A stretch of DNA of 37,577 bases from Haplomitrium mnioides (GCA_049999725.1 JBNGIS010038008.1:1-37577), one strand, 5' to 3'. Positions 1-10,740 are shown, counted from the first letter of the stretch. The notes: generated by a model from the letters alone, not told the origin. Translations and numbers: made by a program.

Positions 1-440
1 TTTCCAACCTTTAGTGATTTCTGAACTTTTGTTCATTACATTTTTTATCTCCAAATAGACATATTTCTATTATCTTGAGAATGACATCTCAAGGAATTTT
101 TTTCCACCTTCCTCAACCGAAGCCATACAGGTATTCGGATGTTGTCAAAGCTCTAGAGCCTGAAAAACTTGAGTGGAAATGGCTAGTAAATTACTGCTCT
201 TTGAAAGACCCCGATCAATATCTTTAACTTTTTGCTGGTGAAGGTGAAAAATTCAATTTGGGTCTAATGGTCCAAATTAACATGATCCAAGATGAAAAGA
301 AAGCCAACATCAGGCTTCTTGTGCAGTTTCGAAATTCAATTACCCTTTATTGTGCAAATTGAAAATGAATCGATTTTTCTGAGTATAAGAAGAGGGACAT
401 TTTTTCGAAGCATCTTTAGGCCGCAAAGGAAGATGGCAAG

Positions 441-763
441 GTGAATTCTGAAATCTTTTTTCTTTTGTTTCTCTTTTTATTAAGTTGTAACTTGCAGGGA
501 GTCCATGCGAGCATGGAGACCTGGAGTCCATGCATGCATGGACTCTGAAGAACTCCCAAGTCCATGCGCGCATGGACTTCAAAGTCCAGATGCGCTTGGA
601 CTCCAAAGTCCTTGGCGTTTGAACTCCCATCGTCTATGCGCGCATGGACTCCCTTGTGCAGTGCACACTTGTAATGTTATTAGAGTCCATGCACGCAGTG
701 AATGTCGAGTCTTACACATCTACTTATGCCTAATTTTTTTTGTTTTATTTTTAGTTCACTCAG
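441..763 (+). other. Intron 1 of copy 1 with palindrome cluster
   Basis: A phase-0 intron whose donor AAG/GTGAAT follows GCAAAGGAAGATGGC and whose acceptor is TTCACTCAG. Splicing joins AKEDGK to FLTDFVDNY. The homologous intron in copy 2 (about 11774-12040) has lost both sites (donor GT to GG, acceptor AG to AA), which is how its borders were recognised. Confidence 0.6.
498..697. repeat. Palindrome cluster A
   Basis: About seven units of a 20-22 bp palindrome lie inside intron 1. The units at 524-545 (core CCATGCATGCATGG) and 558-579 (core CCATGCGCGCATGG) are perfect palindromes; others are imperfect. Open reading frames here (HGL/SPC repeats) are by-products of the repeat. Confidence 0.85.
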
Positions 764-1285
764 TTTTTGACCGATTTTGTGGATAACTACAAAGACGCGA
801 AGCGCTTCAAGCGGGACTTTATCAAACTTGCCATCCATATCAAGATTCTAAAGCCCAAGCAGGGCATCAATATTAAATCTTTAGTGCTACATTCAAGCGT
901 GGTAACATTCTCAATTCATGAGGCAAGCCCTTCTGCCCAAAATAAAAGAAAGGAGGCTGAGCTAGTTGAGGCTCCGAAAAAGAAGAAACCGACTGCAAAG
1001 AAGAAAAAACCTACACCAGCACCAGTCATTGAGGAGGAGCCAGCCCCTTTGGAATCTACAGCAAAGTCGTCATCTACTGCCCCCTCGTCTTCATCACCAA
1101 GCAACTCGGGGCAAGACTCGAAGCCGGAGCTGGAGCGAGTTCAGGCTCCGACATCTAGATCAAAAAGGCAATCCCACAAGGAGTTGCAAACTTTTCAAGA
1201 AAGAGAACAGATGGACCCTCAGACAGTGTCTGAGGAAGACAACAACAAGATAAGAGAATATACAATCTAGCCTTGCAGAGTCTGT

Positions 1286-1610
1286 GAAGAAACAATAACA
1301 ATAAGGCTGGAGAATTTGAATTTGCCTAAACTTATAATGGACAACTGGTGTCCATTCCATATTCTAAGATTGAATGAAGATTTTGTTGAGCTTCTGGCGC
1401 AAAGAATGCTCACTAACAAGTATGTGCACAGTTTTATCATAGTAGTGGTTGATCCAAAGTGTAGGTTTAAGGGCAAGTCAGAGTTCGACATTAAGAACCC
1501 TGACAAGTATCGTTACGAGAGGCAATCATAGTGCTACAGCAAAGCAACTATTAATCATGAAATATGGAGCAAAGAGTCCAACATTATTGCTCTGAAATTG
1601 TTATGTCTAC
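1286..1610 (+). other. ParB-like N-terminal domain in copy 1
   Basis: The translation runs from ETITIRLENLNLPKLIMDNW through a predicted helix (LNEDFVELLAQRML), then a strand FIIVVVDP, and after a one-base frameshift near 1518 continues with GNHSATAKQLL at 1521-1553. In ParB/Spo0J-type domains the order is an Ile-rich opening strand, a helix with La-x-Si, a P-I-V-V strand and then G-x-H-R-x-x-A; the GNH-x-x-x-A form is frequent in bacterial and phage proteins where ParB is fused to a DNA methylase. The Arg of the classical box is Ser here. The assignment is by pattern, not by profile search. Confidence 0.5.
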
Positions 1611-2221
1611 TTGGGCCTTACACCAACAGAGGCCTGCATTTTTGCTACCAATGACAATTATGACCAGAAGTACAGGCTGGAAATGACCTCTATTCAAAAG
1701 GTTGAATATTAACATCAGAGATTTGTGGAGAGTAGGATGGTGTCATCCCAAAAATTGAAAAGGGAGTTGGTGTTGGAAACCTTGGAGATAAAGCCCAAGC
1801 AGCTCTTGAGAAGATGGTAACTTCTTAGGACAAATGGTTCTAGCTCGCATTCAGAAGTGAGGAGCTCTAGGATCTACAACAAAGCATTTTCTCGATGTAG
1901 GAGAAGAACACGGTCAAAGGCTAGAAGCCAAAGGTCAAAACATCGTTGAGAATAGAGGACATGAAGTAGATGCCTTGGAGGTCATTTCAGGGTCTTCCTG
2001 ATAAGGTGAAGATTTCAATTTTGAAGCGGGTGGAAGCTAGAGAGCTTTCAATAGACGAGATGTCTCGAGAAGCAAAGAGACATAAAGTTTTGGTGGTTAT
2101 GGTGAAAAGTTTTTGTTCATAGGTCTATTGCAGTACTTGGAAGGAGGCAAGAGAGGAGTACCCTCTCCACACTAATGAGTCCAAGATGGCTGCGTTCTAT
2201 TCAAGCTTCGAGAAGCTTTTG

Positions 2222-2773
2222 GTAAGTTCTTCTTTTCACACCACATTCATTTATGTGAAGTTGCATTGAATTTATTGTAAGTTGTCCTTTGTTTAAAAAA
2301 AAGGTTTAGGGTCTATGTGCGCATGGACTGCAAAGTCCTCACGCAAATGGACTTTGATCTCCATGCGTGCATGGACTTTGCAGTCCAAGCGCGTTTGGAC
2401 TTTTAAAGTCCATGCTCACATGAATATCAAAGTCCATGCGGGCATGGACTTTGCTATCCAAGTAATGCAAAGTCCATGCGCGCATGGACTTCGATGTCCA
2501 TGCGTGCAGGTAATGCGAAGTCTATATGCGCATAGACTTCAATGTCCATGCGAGCATGGACTTTGTTGCCACTGCGTACTTGGATTGCAAAGTCCTTACA
2601 CGAATGGACTTCGATCATTTGATCCCCTACACGCATGGGCTTTGATGTCTAGGTAATGCAAAGTCCATGCGAGCATGGACTTGAAAGTCTCTATGCGCAT
2701 GGAATTTAGTGTCCCTCTCTAGCATGTAATTTTTTTTATCTCTCTATAATGTTTTCTATTTTTCTTTGCGCAG
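2222..2773 (+). other. Intron 2 of copy 1
   Basis: The donor TTTTG/GTAAGT at 2222 and acceptor TTTGCGCAG at 2773 bracket a 552-bp intron that is mostly filled by palindrome cluster B. Neither end has a counterpart in copy 2, where this part of the gene is missing. Confidence 0.5.
2310..2715. repeat. Palindrome cluster B
   Basis: Roughly 15 units of AAGTCCATGC-NN-GCATGGACTT type, spaced 20-45 bp apart. The unit at 2470-2491 is a perfect 22-bp palindrome identical to that at 558-579. Inner bases vary (GCGC, GAGC, GTGC, GGGC) while the CCATG and CATGG arms are kept. Confidence 0.85.
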
Positions 2774-3108
2774 GAGGACAAAACTTTCAAACAACAGCTG
2801 GCTAAAAAATTGACTGCAGTTGCAAAAGGTCAAAAAAAAATCAGGGGTCGAAGAAGCCCTTGAAGATCAGAACCAGGTCCCACTTTAGTTTCCTATCCTC
2901 TAGCTTTTCTTCTCCACTGCCAAAAGGCTAAAGAGTGGGAAGCGGTGTTGCATCTCTTAAAATTGAAGGAGTTGTGAGAGACAAGGAAGAAGATTTAATG
3001 TCTTATGTCGATGGTCTCGACGTGGCATTTTACCAAGTCCACGAGGAGACCAACGCTCGACAGTTGAAGGGCCTTGTGAAACCTAAGTGTTTCACTTTGG
3101 CTATTGTT

Positions 3109-3734
3109 GATATTCCTTATGATTACAACCTAAAGGAATATAAACATGATGATTCAGAACCATTTTCAAAAGATGACATTTTTGACATGGTTTCATCTTT
3201 TGTGGTAATTACAACGTCGGATTTTTGGTCATTTGTTATTATACATTCGTCGCAGCAATTCAGCATTGTTGGGGATGCCCTTTCGGAAGTCTATTGTGCA
3301 ATCGACCACGACATCTAGTAAGTTGTTATTTGATTTTTTTGTTTTTGATTTCTCTTTTTTACTTTTCGTGCATTTTGGTTGCAATATTTGATTTGTTTGT
3401 TTTTCTTTTTATAGGGACAAAAACAATATTCATCATTCTGGTGGTCCCAAAATTGCACATGCCTATGAATATTAGACTGTGACTATTGGACAAAAGAAGA
3501 GAAGAGGAGCATGAGGCTTTTTAATTTGCAGCCTGCTGCTTCGACTGGATTTCCTTGTTGAATCATGTGTAGTGTTTTTAGTTGTCTTGCGGTTTCTACC
3601 AAACTTAAACATCCAAGAGATGATGCTCTTGTTAATGTTTATCAGAAGTCGTAGGCTCTTAATAATTTTTCATCAACCATTTGTCAACATAGTAGGATTG
3701 GATCCTAGATCTTTGCTCTAGGTCTGGCACAAGC
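3109..3734 (+). other. Beta-class MTase motifs IV and I in copy 1
   Basis: Motif IV reads LAIVDIPYDYNL (DIPY at 3109-3120; the family pattern is D/N/S-P-P-Y/W). It is followed by PFSKDDIFDMV and a strand FWSFVIIHSSQQ, the expected motif V-VI spacing. Motif I, the AdoMet-binding loop, is WILDLCSRSGTS in this copy and WILDLCCGYGTG in copy 2, each followed by CALKLMQNCI and an acidic EYDR (motif II-like). The second Pro of DPPY is retained while the first is Ile. Confidence 0.6.
3318..3414 (+). other. Intron 3 of copy 1
   Basis: Donor CTA/GTAAGT and acceptor TTTTTATAG, 97 bp, pyrimidine-rich towards its 3' end. Both the donor (CTA/GTAAGT) and an acceptor-like CAG precede the same exon sequence in copy 2, so this intron is conserved between the copies. 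Confidence 0.6.
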
Positions 3735-4031
3735 CTTGTTTGTGCTTTAAAGCTGATGCAAAACTGCATCGCGATGGAATATGATAGACGTCATTCTATC
3801 TACAGTCATTAGTGGGTTTTGACGATGGCTTCCTTGCCATCCGATGTGACTAAGTCACAGATAGTTTATGCATACCACAAGGAACCTATTCCTCCTAGTA
3901 CTGCAGGTGCTACTGGTGAATCTGTCGCAATATCTGGGATTGGAAAGTTTCGCCAGGTTTCTCTAGCGGCTGTAGATGCTCAACTTTTGGATTTAGATGA
4001 GACCATTCCTCCCGAGGAGGATAGAGCCTGA

Positions 4032-4994
4032 GCATTTGTTTGAAGAAATTGTGTTATTATTAAAGTATTTTTTGTACAAAGTTTTTTTTGGCAAAGTTTT
4101 AACTTGTTGCACTCTCAATCCATTTCAAGTCATTTCATCACGATTCAATTTGGTGCGCCTAAGAATGGTTTGAGTCAATTGTTAGTCTAAGAATGGTTTG
4201 GAGTCAATTGCTAATCTAAGAATGGTTTAGAGTCCTTGTGCATAGGGGCTTGGAGTCTATATGCACATGGGCTTGGAGTCCAACCGCACATGAACTCTTG
4301 CAATCTTTGGCCGCTTAGGCTTTACATTCTTATTTAGAGTCTATGCACATATAAGCTTTCTAGTTCTCGTTTGGAGTCCATGCGCACATAAGCTTTAAGG
4401 TTATTGTTCAAAGTCCATGCACGCACAAGCCAAAGGGTTCTCGTTCAAAGTCTATGCGTGCATAAGCTTTAGGATTCTTGCTTAGAATCCTGGCGTGCAA
4501 AGGCTTTAGGGTTCTAGTTCAAAGTCCATGCGTGCATAGCTTTATTGTTCTTGTTCAGAGTCTAAGCACGTATAGGCTTTAAGATTCTCGTTCGAAGTCT
4601 ATGCGTGCATAGGCTTAAGGGTTCTAGTTTGGAGTTTATGCTTCTATAGGATTTAATAGCTACGATACTCAAAGTCTAGCTCAAAGTCTGTACCCAACTA
4701 GACATTCACGTTTCTTTGTAATTTTTTTTCATAAAAATATACATGTTTTGTTTTATTTTATTTTTGATGAATTTAGTGTATTCACAATAGTGTGAGGTTT
4801 TAATAAAATATTTCAATAACCAAAACACTTGTTTTCTATGGTGTTTATTATAAAGAAAATTTTCAAATATAATCTCAATGTAAAATATGCAATTTGTATT
4901 TCTAAAAAACAAATTTCTTTACGAAAAAAAGATAACAAATGTAAAATTGATGTTTTTCAATACCAAATCACAAAAAAAAAATTCTGACTACCAA
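4032..4994. other. 3' flank of ParB-methylase copy 1
   Basis: No coding signal. It holds palindrome cluster C followed by an AT-rich stretch (4700-4990) up to the terminal inverted repeat. Confidence 0.6.
4230..4690. repeat. Palindrome cluster C, about 50-bp period
   Basis: Nine or ten units like TTCAAAGTCTATGCGTGCAT followed by (A)GGCTTTAGGGTTCT, repeating about every 50 bp downstream of the gene. Most keep a TATGCGTGCATA or CATGCGCACAT heart; the flanking spacer is also repeated, unlike clusters A and B. Confidence 0.8.
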
Positions 4995-5042
4995 GTGAAA
5001 CATGAACTCAGTAGCGGTTCTTGGTTCAAAGTAGCGGATGTT
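4995..5042. repeat. Right terminal inverted repeat of element 1
   Basis: The reverse complement from 5042 reads AACATCCGCTACTTTGAACC, then AAGAACCGCTACTGAGTTCATG. It aligns with the left TIR of element 2 (5806-5858), including the subterminal GTTCATGTTTCA. Confidence 0.75.
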
Positions 5043-5098
5043 TATTCCAATAGCAAAATTAGAGGAATCAAAATCAACTATATAATGTGCTTTTGGAT

Positions 5099-5108
5099 NN
5101 NNNNNNNN
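5099..5108. other. Assembly gap (10 N)
   Basis: Ten undetermined bases. Gag homology on either side suggests that a few hundred bases may really be missing or deleted here. Confidence 0.95.
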
Positions 5109-5227
5109 GTGAATGATTATGTCTTGAAGATAAAAGAGACATCAGATGTATTCGGATCTATTGGAGTAGTTACAGAAGATGATAATTTAGTGTATACAGT
5201 ACTAAATGGTTTGAAGGATGATGACAA

Positions 5228-5257
5228 GTGGTATATATACAATGGTATATATACCAC
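5228..5257. repeat. Perfect 13-bp hairpin at the copia deletion junction
   Basis: GTGGTATATATAC and its exact inverse complement, separated by AATG. It sits where gag sequence abuts RT sequence. Confidence 0.85.
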
Positions 5258-5801
5258 GAGTTTCCAAATTATGTATGTAAGTTGAAGAAAGCTTTATACA
5301 GATTAAAGCGAGCACTCAGAGCCTAGACAGATAGAATAAAAAAGTTTTTACAGAGTATAAGATTTGTGATCAACAAGGCAGATTACTCTATGTATGTATA
5401 TACAGAAACAAATATAGGTTTGGTCATCACAGTGATATATGTTGATGATTTGATTATTATAGGTGATGATAAGGTGGAGATTGCAAATGTTAAGAAGAGG
5501 CTTGGAGCTGAATTTGATATGAAAGACTTGGGAGAATTGATGTTATTCTTGAGCATATAAGTAATAAGAACACCGCAAGGTATTTGGCTACTGCAATAGA
5601 AGTATGTTCTGGACATGTTACACAAATACGGTATGACTACATGTAAGCATATATCTACTCTTTGTGAGCAGAATGCAAAGTTAAAAGCTGATTTAGGAGA
5701 TGAATTGGAAGATCCAACTATGTATCAAAAAATGGTTGGAAGTTTGATTTATGCAACCATGACAAGACCATATATGTCTCATGATGTGGGAATACTTAGT
5801 C

Positions 5802-5805
5802 AGTT
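5802..5805. repeat. Left target-site duplication AGTT of element 2
   Basis: AGTT directly before AACAACC; pairs with 18767-18770. Keeping one copy restores the copia frame. Confidence 0.8.
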
Positions 5806-5858
5806 AACAACCACTACTTTAAACTAGGAATCGTTATTGGGTTCATGTTTCAATTGGT
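5806..5858. repeat. Left terminal inverted repeat of element 2
   Basis: Begins AACAACCACTACTTTAAACT. The outer 21 bases match the right end at 18 positions, and the whole stretch through GGGTTCATGTTTCA matches the end of element 1. Confidence 0.8.
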
Positions 5859-6678
5859 GTTTGCAAAAACCAAATTTGAAAATTTAGCATCCAAAATCAT
5901 GAATTTGACGCTAGTAATATTCGTTTGCAAAAAAAAATAAAAATGTAGTTTTATATATCAAAATGGTTCTTCTTGAGTACACAATGTATTAAAAACAAAT
6001 CTTTTTATGAGCATTTTAACAAAATTGCTTTCATAATTTCATCTTTCAAAAGCATGAGCATCACCAAACAAAATATATGAAAAATGTACACGACATTTGT
6101 TGTTAAATATTTTCAAAATTAATAATGATATCAATAATTTTAAAATTGATAAAAACATTCAAATTTTATCAAAAAAGTTTTGAACTAGAATGCTAAAGTG
6201 TTGGCGCAAGAGGATTGTTGAAGCAAAATTGTGAAAAGACTATTAAAGCCTATGTGCGTATGGACAACTGAGGCCCAAGTGTATGTACGCTTTGTTTGAA
6301 TGATCCATACGCGCATGAACAACTACAACTAACTCGAGCTTGAATATCAGAAGCCTATGCGCGCATAGAGAATTGAAGCGAGCACGAACTGCTAAGTAAT
6401 TGGAAGTAGAGAATACAGAAGCCCGTCTAAGAAGAGACAACAAAAACTAAAGATTATAAGAAAATTAACTAGAAAATGAAAAAAAAATGAACTTCCACGT
6501 CAGCATAGACTTCAATACTAATTTTTATAAAAACCAATATGTTTTGTTCCAAAATCATTTTTCTCAGGAAATTGAATCGTGAAGAAAAGACTTAAATTGG
6601 ATTTGGAATGCAACAAGATTGAAACTTCAACAAATAAAATATTGTGAAGAAAATACTTTATTGTGTATAGAAATTACA
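5859..6678. other. 3' flank of methylase copy 2
   Basis: AT-rich, no coding signal. It contains palindrome cluster D at 6240-6385 and occupies the same position as 4032-4994 in element 1. Confidence 0.6.
6240..6385. repeat. Palindrome cluster D
   Basis: Units include GCCTATGCGCGCATAG (about 6353-6368), ATCCATACGCGCATG and CCTATGTGCGTATGG. The outer C-to-T change on one arm is matched by G-to-A on the other (CTATG...CATAG instead of CCATG...CATGG). Confidence 0.75.
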
Positions 6679-7465
6679 TCACTTTGACGCTATACCTTTA
6701 TCCTCTTGAGAAGGAATTATCTCATCTAAATGAACTAGATGAGAAGCTTCAACATCTACAGTCGTTACAGAGTCGTGCCGAGACTTTTCAGTCCCAAAGA
6801 TGGCAATATAATCACCAGTAGCACTTGCAGTACTAGGAGGAATAGGTTCCTTATAGTACATATATACTATTTGCGATTTGGTTGCGTTGGATGGCAAAGA
6901 AGCCATCGTCAAAACTCTTTAAGGAATATAGATAGATTGATGTCTATCATATTCCACAATGATGCAATTTTGCATTAGCTTTAAAGCACAAGCAAGGCCT
7001 GTACCATACCCACAACAAAGATCTAAGATCCAATCTTGCTATGTTGATAAATGGTCAATGAAAAAATTATAAAGAGTTTGGGGCTTTTGGTAAACATTTA
7101 CAAGATGATCATCTCGTAGATGCTTTAGTTTAGCTGACACAGCATGGCAACTGAACACACTTTGGATAATTTGCCGAGGATGACCAATGGCATTAGCAAG
7201 TTGCAAGTTGAAGAGCCTCATGCTCCTCTTTCCCTCCTTTGTTCAGTAGCTGATAGTCCATTACTCGTGGGTATGAGCAATTCTTGGACCACCGGAATGA
7301 TGAATATTGTTTTTGTCCCTGTAGTAAGGAAAACAAACAAATCAGGCACTTAAAACATAGTGTAAGAAAACTCAACAAGGTAAACTAAAAAATCAAAAAA
7401 GAACTTACTAGATGTCGTTGTCGATAGCACAATGAACCTCCAAAAGAGCATTCTTGATGATGCCA

Positions 7466-10260
7466 AATCATGAGGTATCTTGTTCCATCTTGATGGCATG
7501 ATTGAGGAGCACTCTTGTAGAATGTTGGTGGATAACTAGAGTTTTGAAAATTTTATGTCGCTACGTTTTGCTAAGATAATCAAAGCAAAATTTAGGCCTA
7601 TCAAGAGGAGTGTTGTGACTATACCTAATGGCCAAAAGCATGACGTGTTTTGCTCTCAAAATTCATTCCTTCTAAGGATTGGAAAAGAGTATACGGAATC
7701 TATGCAATTTGCTATTACACTTGTACAATATTACACCATTTTAGGATTGCCTTGGCTTGAAGATAGATCCGCTCAATTTAATTAGGCAAAACGACAAATT
7801 CAAGCTGCCTTACAAGGTAAGAATTTTCTTTTGGGGTGCTCGACACCATTGGTAAAGCAGCTTAAATCAGTTCAACATGTTAATTCAATGGAGCAAGAGT
7901 TGTCTGTCTTTGCTGTTTGGATTAAGCCCATCATGGACTTAAGTAAAGAGGGGAGAAAAGGTCCACCTACCTTAATTATAGATGATATTTTGAAAGAGTT
8001 TGCAGATGTATTTCCGGAGGATTTGCCAAAGGGGTTACCAAATGATCGAGGAATGCTTTTTCTGATAGAGTTGATACCGGGAAGCACTCCTTATAATCGA
8101 TCTATATATCGGTTATCACCACAAGAATTAGAGGAGCTTTGAAAGAAATTGACGGATCTTCTTGAAAAGGATTTTATTCAATAAAATACTTCTCCTTGGA
8201 GAGCTCCGGTATTCTTTGTACCAAAAAAAGATAGTGGATTTCGTCTTTACATAGATTATCAAGGATTGAACAATCAAACAGTGAAGAATGCTTATCCTCT
8301 ACTTTGCATTGATGATTTGTTGGATCAATTGAGCGGTGCACAATTCTTTTCTAAGTTGGATCTTCGAAGTGGCTATTGGCAAATTCCAATCAAGCCAAGT
8401 GATGTACAAAAACAACTTTTTGCACAAGATATAGGCATTTTGAGTGGAAAGTTCTTGCATATGGTCTTAGTAATGCTCCAACGATATTCATGGATCAAAT
8501 GCATTGAGTTTTTGATGGGTTATTGGATAAGTCAGTGTTGGTATTTTTGGACGATATCTTTATCTTTAGTAAAAGTGAAGTTGAGCATCGAGCTCATCTC
8601 AAAGAGGTATTACAAAGACTACGCAATTGGAAGTTTCATTGCAAGAAGTCTAAGTGTGAGTTTTAGAGGCAAAATGTGACTTACTTAGAGCATAACGTGT
8701 CTGTGGATGGCATTAAGATGGAGGAAGAGAAAATTAAGGCTATTGTAGAGTGGCCAACACCGAATGATTCAAAGGATGTTCGAGGTTTTAATGGATTAGC
8801 AAGTTTTTATCAAAGATGCATTCATTACTATGCTCATATTGTTGCACCGATTACGAATTTACTAGGGAAGGATGCAAAGTTTCAATAGACGACCAATGAG
8901 CAAGTGGCATTTCAACAACTCAAGGATGCGGTGACATCTCGTCCAATTCTACAACCATATGATCCAAAGAGAAGTTGTATAGTTGATTTTGATGCTCTAG
9001 ATTTGCTATTGGAACGGCTTTACAGCAAGAGTTTGAGGATGAACTTCATCTAATTGCCTTCATGTCATGTTGATTGAATGTGGTGGAGAGAAATTATTCT
9101 GCAAGAGATTGAGAGCAATTGACAATGGTTTATGCTACCAAATTGTGGAGACACTATCTTTTGGACAAACATGTACTTATACGCACAGACCACAAGCCAT
9201 TGCTACAAGCAATCCACTTGGAAAATATGACAAGTCGTCATCATCGATAGGAGGATCAACTACAACTCTTTGATATCAAGTTGGAGTACAAACCAAGAAG
9301 GTTCCACACCGTTCTTGATGTATTGTCCCGAAGACTAGATCATTGAATGAATACACTGGAGATAGCAAATGCTAGTATATTGCATCTTGATGAAGTAACT
9401 AGTGACGGTTTTCGACAAAAGTTACAAGAAGACGCATTCTTTACTCTTGTTAGAGCACATTTGGTGGTTCAAGATAGTGAGTATCATACCTTTTCCATTT
9501 TGGATGGTATTCTCTATCAAGGCCATCAAATATATGTTCTGCAAGATGATGCATTTCGAATGGCATGTTTACAAGAAGCACGTGACATTCCAATTTCAGG
9601 GCATCTTATAGTAGACAAGACTATGGAGTTGCTTCAACGCACTTGGTGGTGGCCAAACCTAGCTCGAGATGTTCATAGCTTTGTACGTTCTTGTGAAAGT
9701 TGTCAATGAAACAAGGTTTTAAATAAAAAAACCGACTGATCTTTTGCAACCATTATCAATTTCTACTACTCGGTAGGAACATGTAAGTTTAGATCTTATC
9801 ACTTCACTTCCAACCACGCCTTGCGGGTTTACAACCATTGTGGTGTTTGAAGATAAGTTAAGCAAGCAATTTCATCTAGTACTGATAGTGTCGGTGCATG
9901 CTCCACAATTGGCAAAGATTTATTTTAATACAGTCTTCCAATATCATGGAATGCCAAAAGTACTTATGTGTGATAGAGATTCACGATTCACACTATGGAG
10001 GATATGCTTTGAGCGTTTATCAACATTCATCACACGGATTGGGATAGTTTTTTACCGAGTGTGGAGTTTGCATACAACAACTCTAAACAAGTAAGTATTG
10101 GATTTTCTCCTTTCTATCTTAATTCTGGTCAACATCCTCTTGTTCTCGATGATTTTCTTTCTCCTTCCTCTTTCAATGCTCCCAATCTTTCTACCTTTTT
10201 GTCTCGTTTATCTTCCTCTTTGCAAAATGCTAGAAACCATCTTGTTATTGCTTAAAATTG
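7466..10260 (+). pseudogene. Gypsy 1 pol (PR-RT-RH-IN)
   Basis: The aspartic protease remnant (HLDGMIEEHSC...FENFM) has lost its DSG/DTG site. RT starts around YNRSIYRLSPQELEEL, with FFVPKKDSGFRLYIDY, FFSKLDLRSGYWQIPI and a catalytic VFLDD at 8541-8555 reached after a frameshift. RNase H occupies about 8770-9330 with several breaks. The integrase HHCC finger is at about 9560-9710 (ISGH, DKTMELLQRTWWWPN, SCESCQ), and a core fragment (SLDLITSLPTTPCGF, MCDRDSRFT) is shortened before the second half resumes at [16 protein letters not shown]. It is interrupted by at least eight stops or frameshifts, so non-functional. Confidence 0.85.
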
Positions 10261-10560
10261 ACAAAAACAATATATCGATAAACATCGTCGTGATTTTTCT
10301 TATGTTTTAGATAACCAAGTGATGTTTTCTACTCATGATCTTCCTTGTCTTTAGATACTCAAGTTCGTAAGCTATCTCTATCTTAGATTGCTTCTTTCTC
10401 AATTTCTCAAGTTATTTCTCATGTTGCGTACAAACTTGATCTTCTTCTTCATATGAAGATTCATCTTATGTTCCTTGTGTCTAAGCTTAAGCTTTTTGTT
10501 CCTAGTCCATCTTTTTTTCCAAATCATGTTCAACTTCCTCCTTCGTCCATTGTTGTTGAT

Positions 10561-10740
10561 GATTATGAAGAATTTGAAGTAGTCCGCATTTTGGCGAAAA
10601 GAGTTGTCAAGCGAAGGTGGCATCCATAAGTTCAATACAAGGTTTTGTGGAAAGGCTATCTACTTTATGATGCTACTTGAGAACCTTCTTCAAATCTTGA
10701 GAATGCTCAAGAAGTTATTAAAAATTTTGAAAGTTGCGTA
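10561..10740 (+). pseudogene. Chromodomain at the integrase C-terminus of gypsy 1
   Basis: The reading DYEEFEVVRILAKR, then YKVLWKGYLLYDAT, (stop) EPSSNLENAQEVIKNF follows the chromodomain pattern (E-V-E-x-I-L, Y-x-V-K-W-K-G-Y, T-W-EP-x-x-NL). The Trp of WEP is now a stop. The domain marks the element as a chromovirus, whose integrase would be guided to modified histone H3 in chromatin. Confidence 0.75.

Larger units (their letters stand above)
81..4031 (+). pseudogene. ParB-like / beta-class DNA methyltransferase fusion, copy 1
   Basis: Comparison with the minus-strand copy at 6679-12396 supports four exons: 81-440, 764-2221, 2774-3317 and 3415-4031 (about 990 codons in all, summed length divisible by three). 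Introns begin GTGAAT, GTAAGT and GTAAGT and end CAG, CAG and TAG. Exon 1 is an unrecognised conserved region starting at the ATG at 81. Exon 2 opens with FVDNYKDAKRF, then a Lys/Pro/Ser-rich linker, then a ParB-like domain. Exons 3-4 hold a methyltransferase-like domain: motif IV DIPY at 3109-3120, a putative target-recognition region, and motif I DLCSRSGTS at 3708-3734 followed by EYDR. Motif IV before I is the beta-class order. The ancestral role would be DNA adenine-N6 or cytosine-N4 methylation with a DNA-binding or nuclease partner domain. Several stops (225, 1268, 1527) and frameshifts (near 1518, 1900, 2905) show this copy is dead. I do not recognise a named gene; the family assignment rests on motifs only. 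Confidence 0.62.
1..5042 (+). mobile_element. Element 1: ParB-methylase DNA transposon, right part
   Basis: This is a partial copy of the same transposon family as 5806-18766. Its right terminus (rc AACATCCGCTACTTTGAACC) matches the left terminus of element 2, and in both copies the ParB-methylase gene points at that terminus and ends about 0.9-1.0 kb from it. The left end and the expected partner gene lie outside the window. Beyond 5042 the sequence resumes as copia gag, so this copy is probably inserted in the same copia element that element 2 hit. A 4-bp target duplication would be TATT (5043-5046) but cannot be tested here. The boundary comes from homology with element 2, not from a visible TSD. 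Confidence 0.72.
5043..5805 (+). pseudogene. Ty1/copia 5' fragment: gag plus reverse transcriptase
   Basis: A copia gag remnant (IRGIKINYIMCFW, then NDYVLKIKETSDVFGSIG and LVYTVLNGLKDDDKW) is joined by a large internal deletion near 5230-5260 to the reverse transcriptase: EFPNYVCKLKKALYRLKRAL, then the catalytic YVDDLIIIG (about 5434-5460) and DLGELMLFLSI. After one stop it continues LLQ-KYVLDMLHKYGMTTCKH and ends at DVGILSQ where element 2 inserts. Integrase and protease are absent. The rest of the polyprotein resumes at 18771. The 10-N gap lies inside gag. Confidence 0.85.

Noticed and set aside
340-786. Overlapping open frames on both strands with HGL/SPC or WTLKS-type repeats (also 2315-2656)
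   Set aside because: They are translations of the palindrome clusters inside introns; open on both strands because the repeat lacks stops.
2310-2715. CRISPR-like array of palindromic repeats
   Set aside because: Units and spacers vary in length and sequence, no cas genes, and the setting is an intron in a eukaryotic transposon.
498-2715. Identity of the palindromes with bacterial parS
   Set aside because: The core CCATGCGCGCATGG does not resemble the parS consensus TGTTTCACGTGAAACA; only the dyad symmetry is shared.
81-4031. Bacterial contamination as the source of the ParB-methylase gene
   Set aside because: It has spliceosomal-type introns, two copies inside eukaryotic TEs, and flanking copia, gypsy and Helitron sequence.
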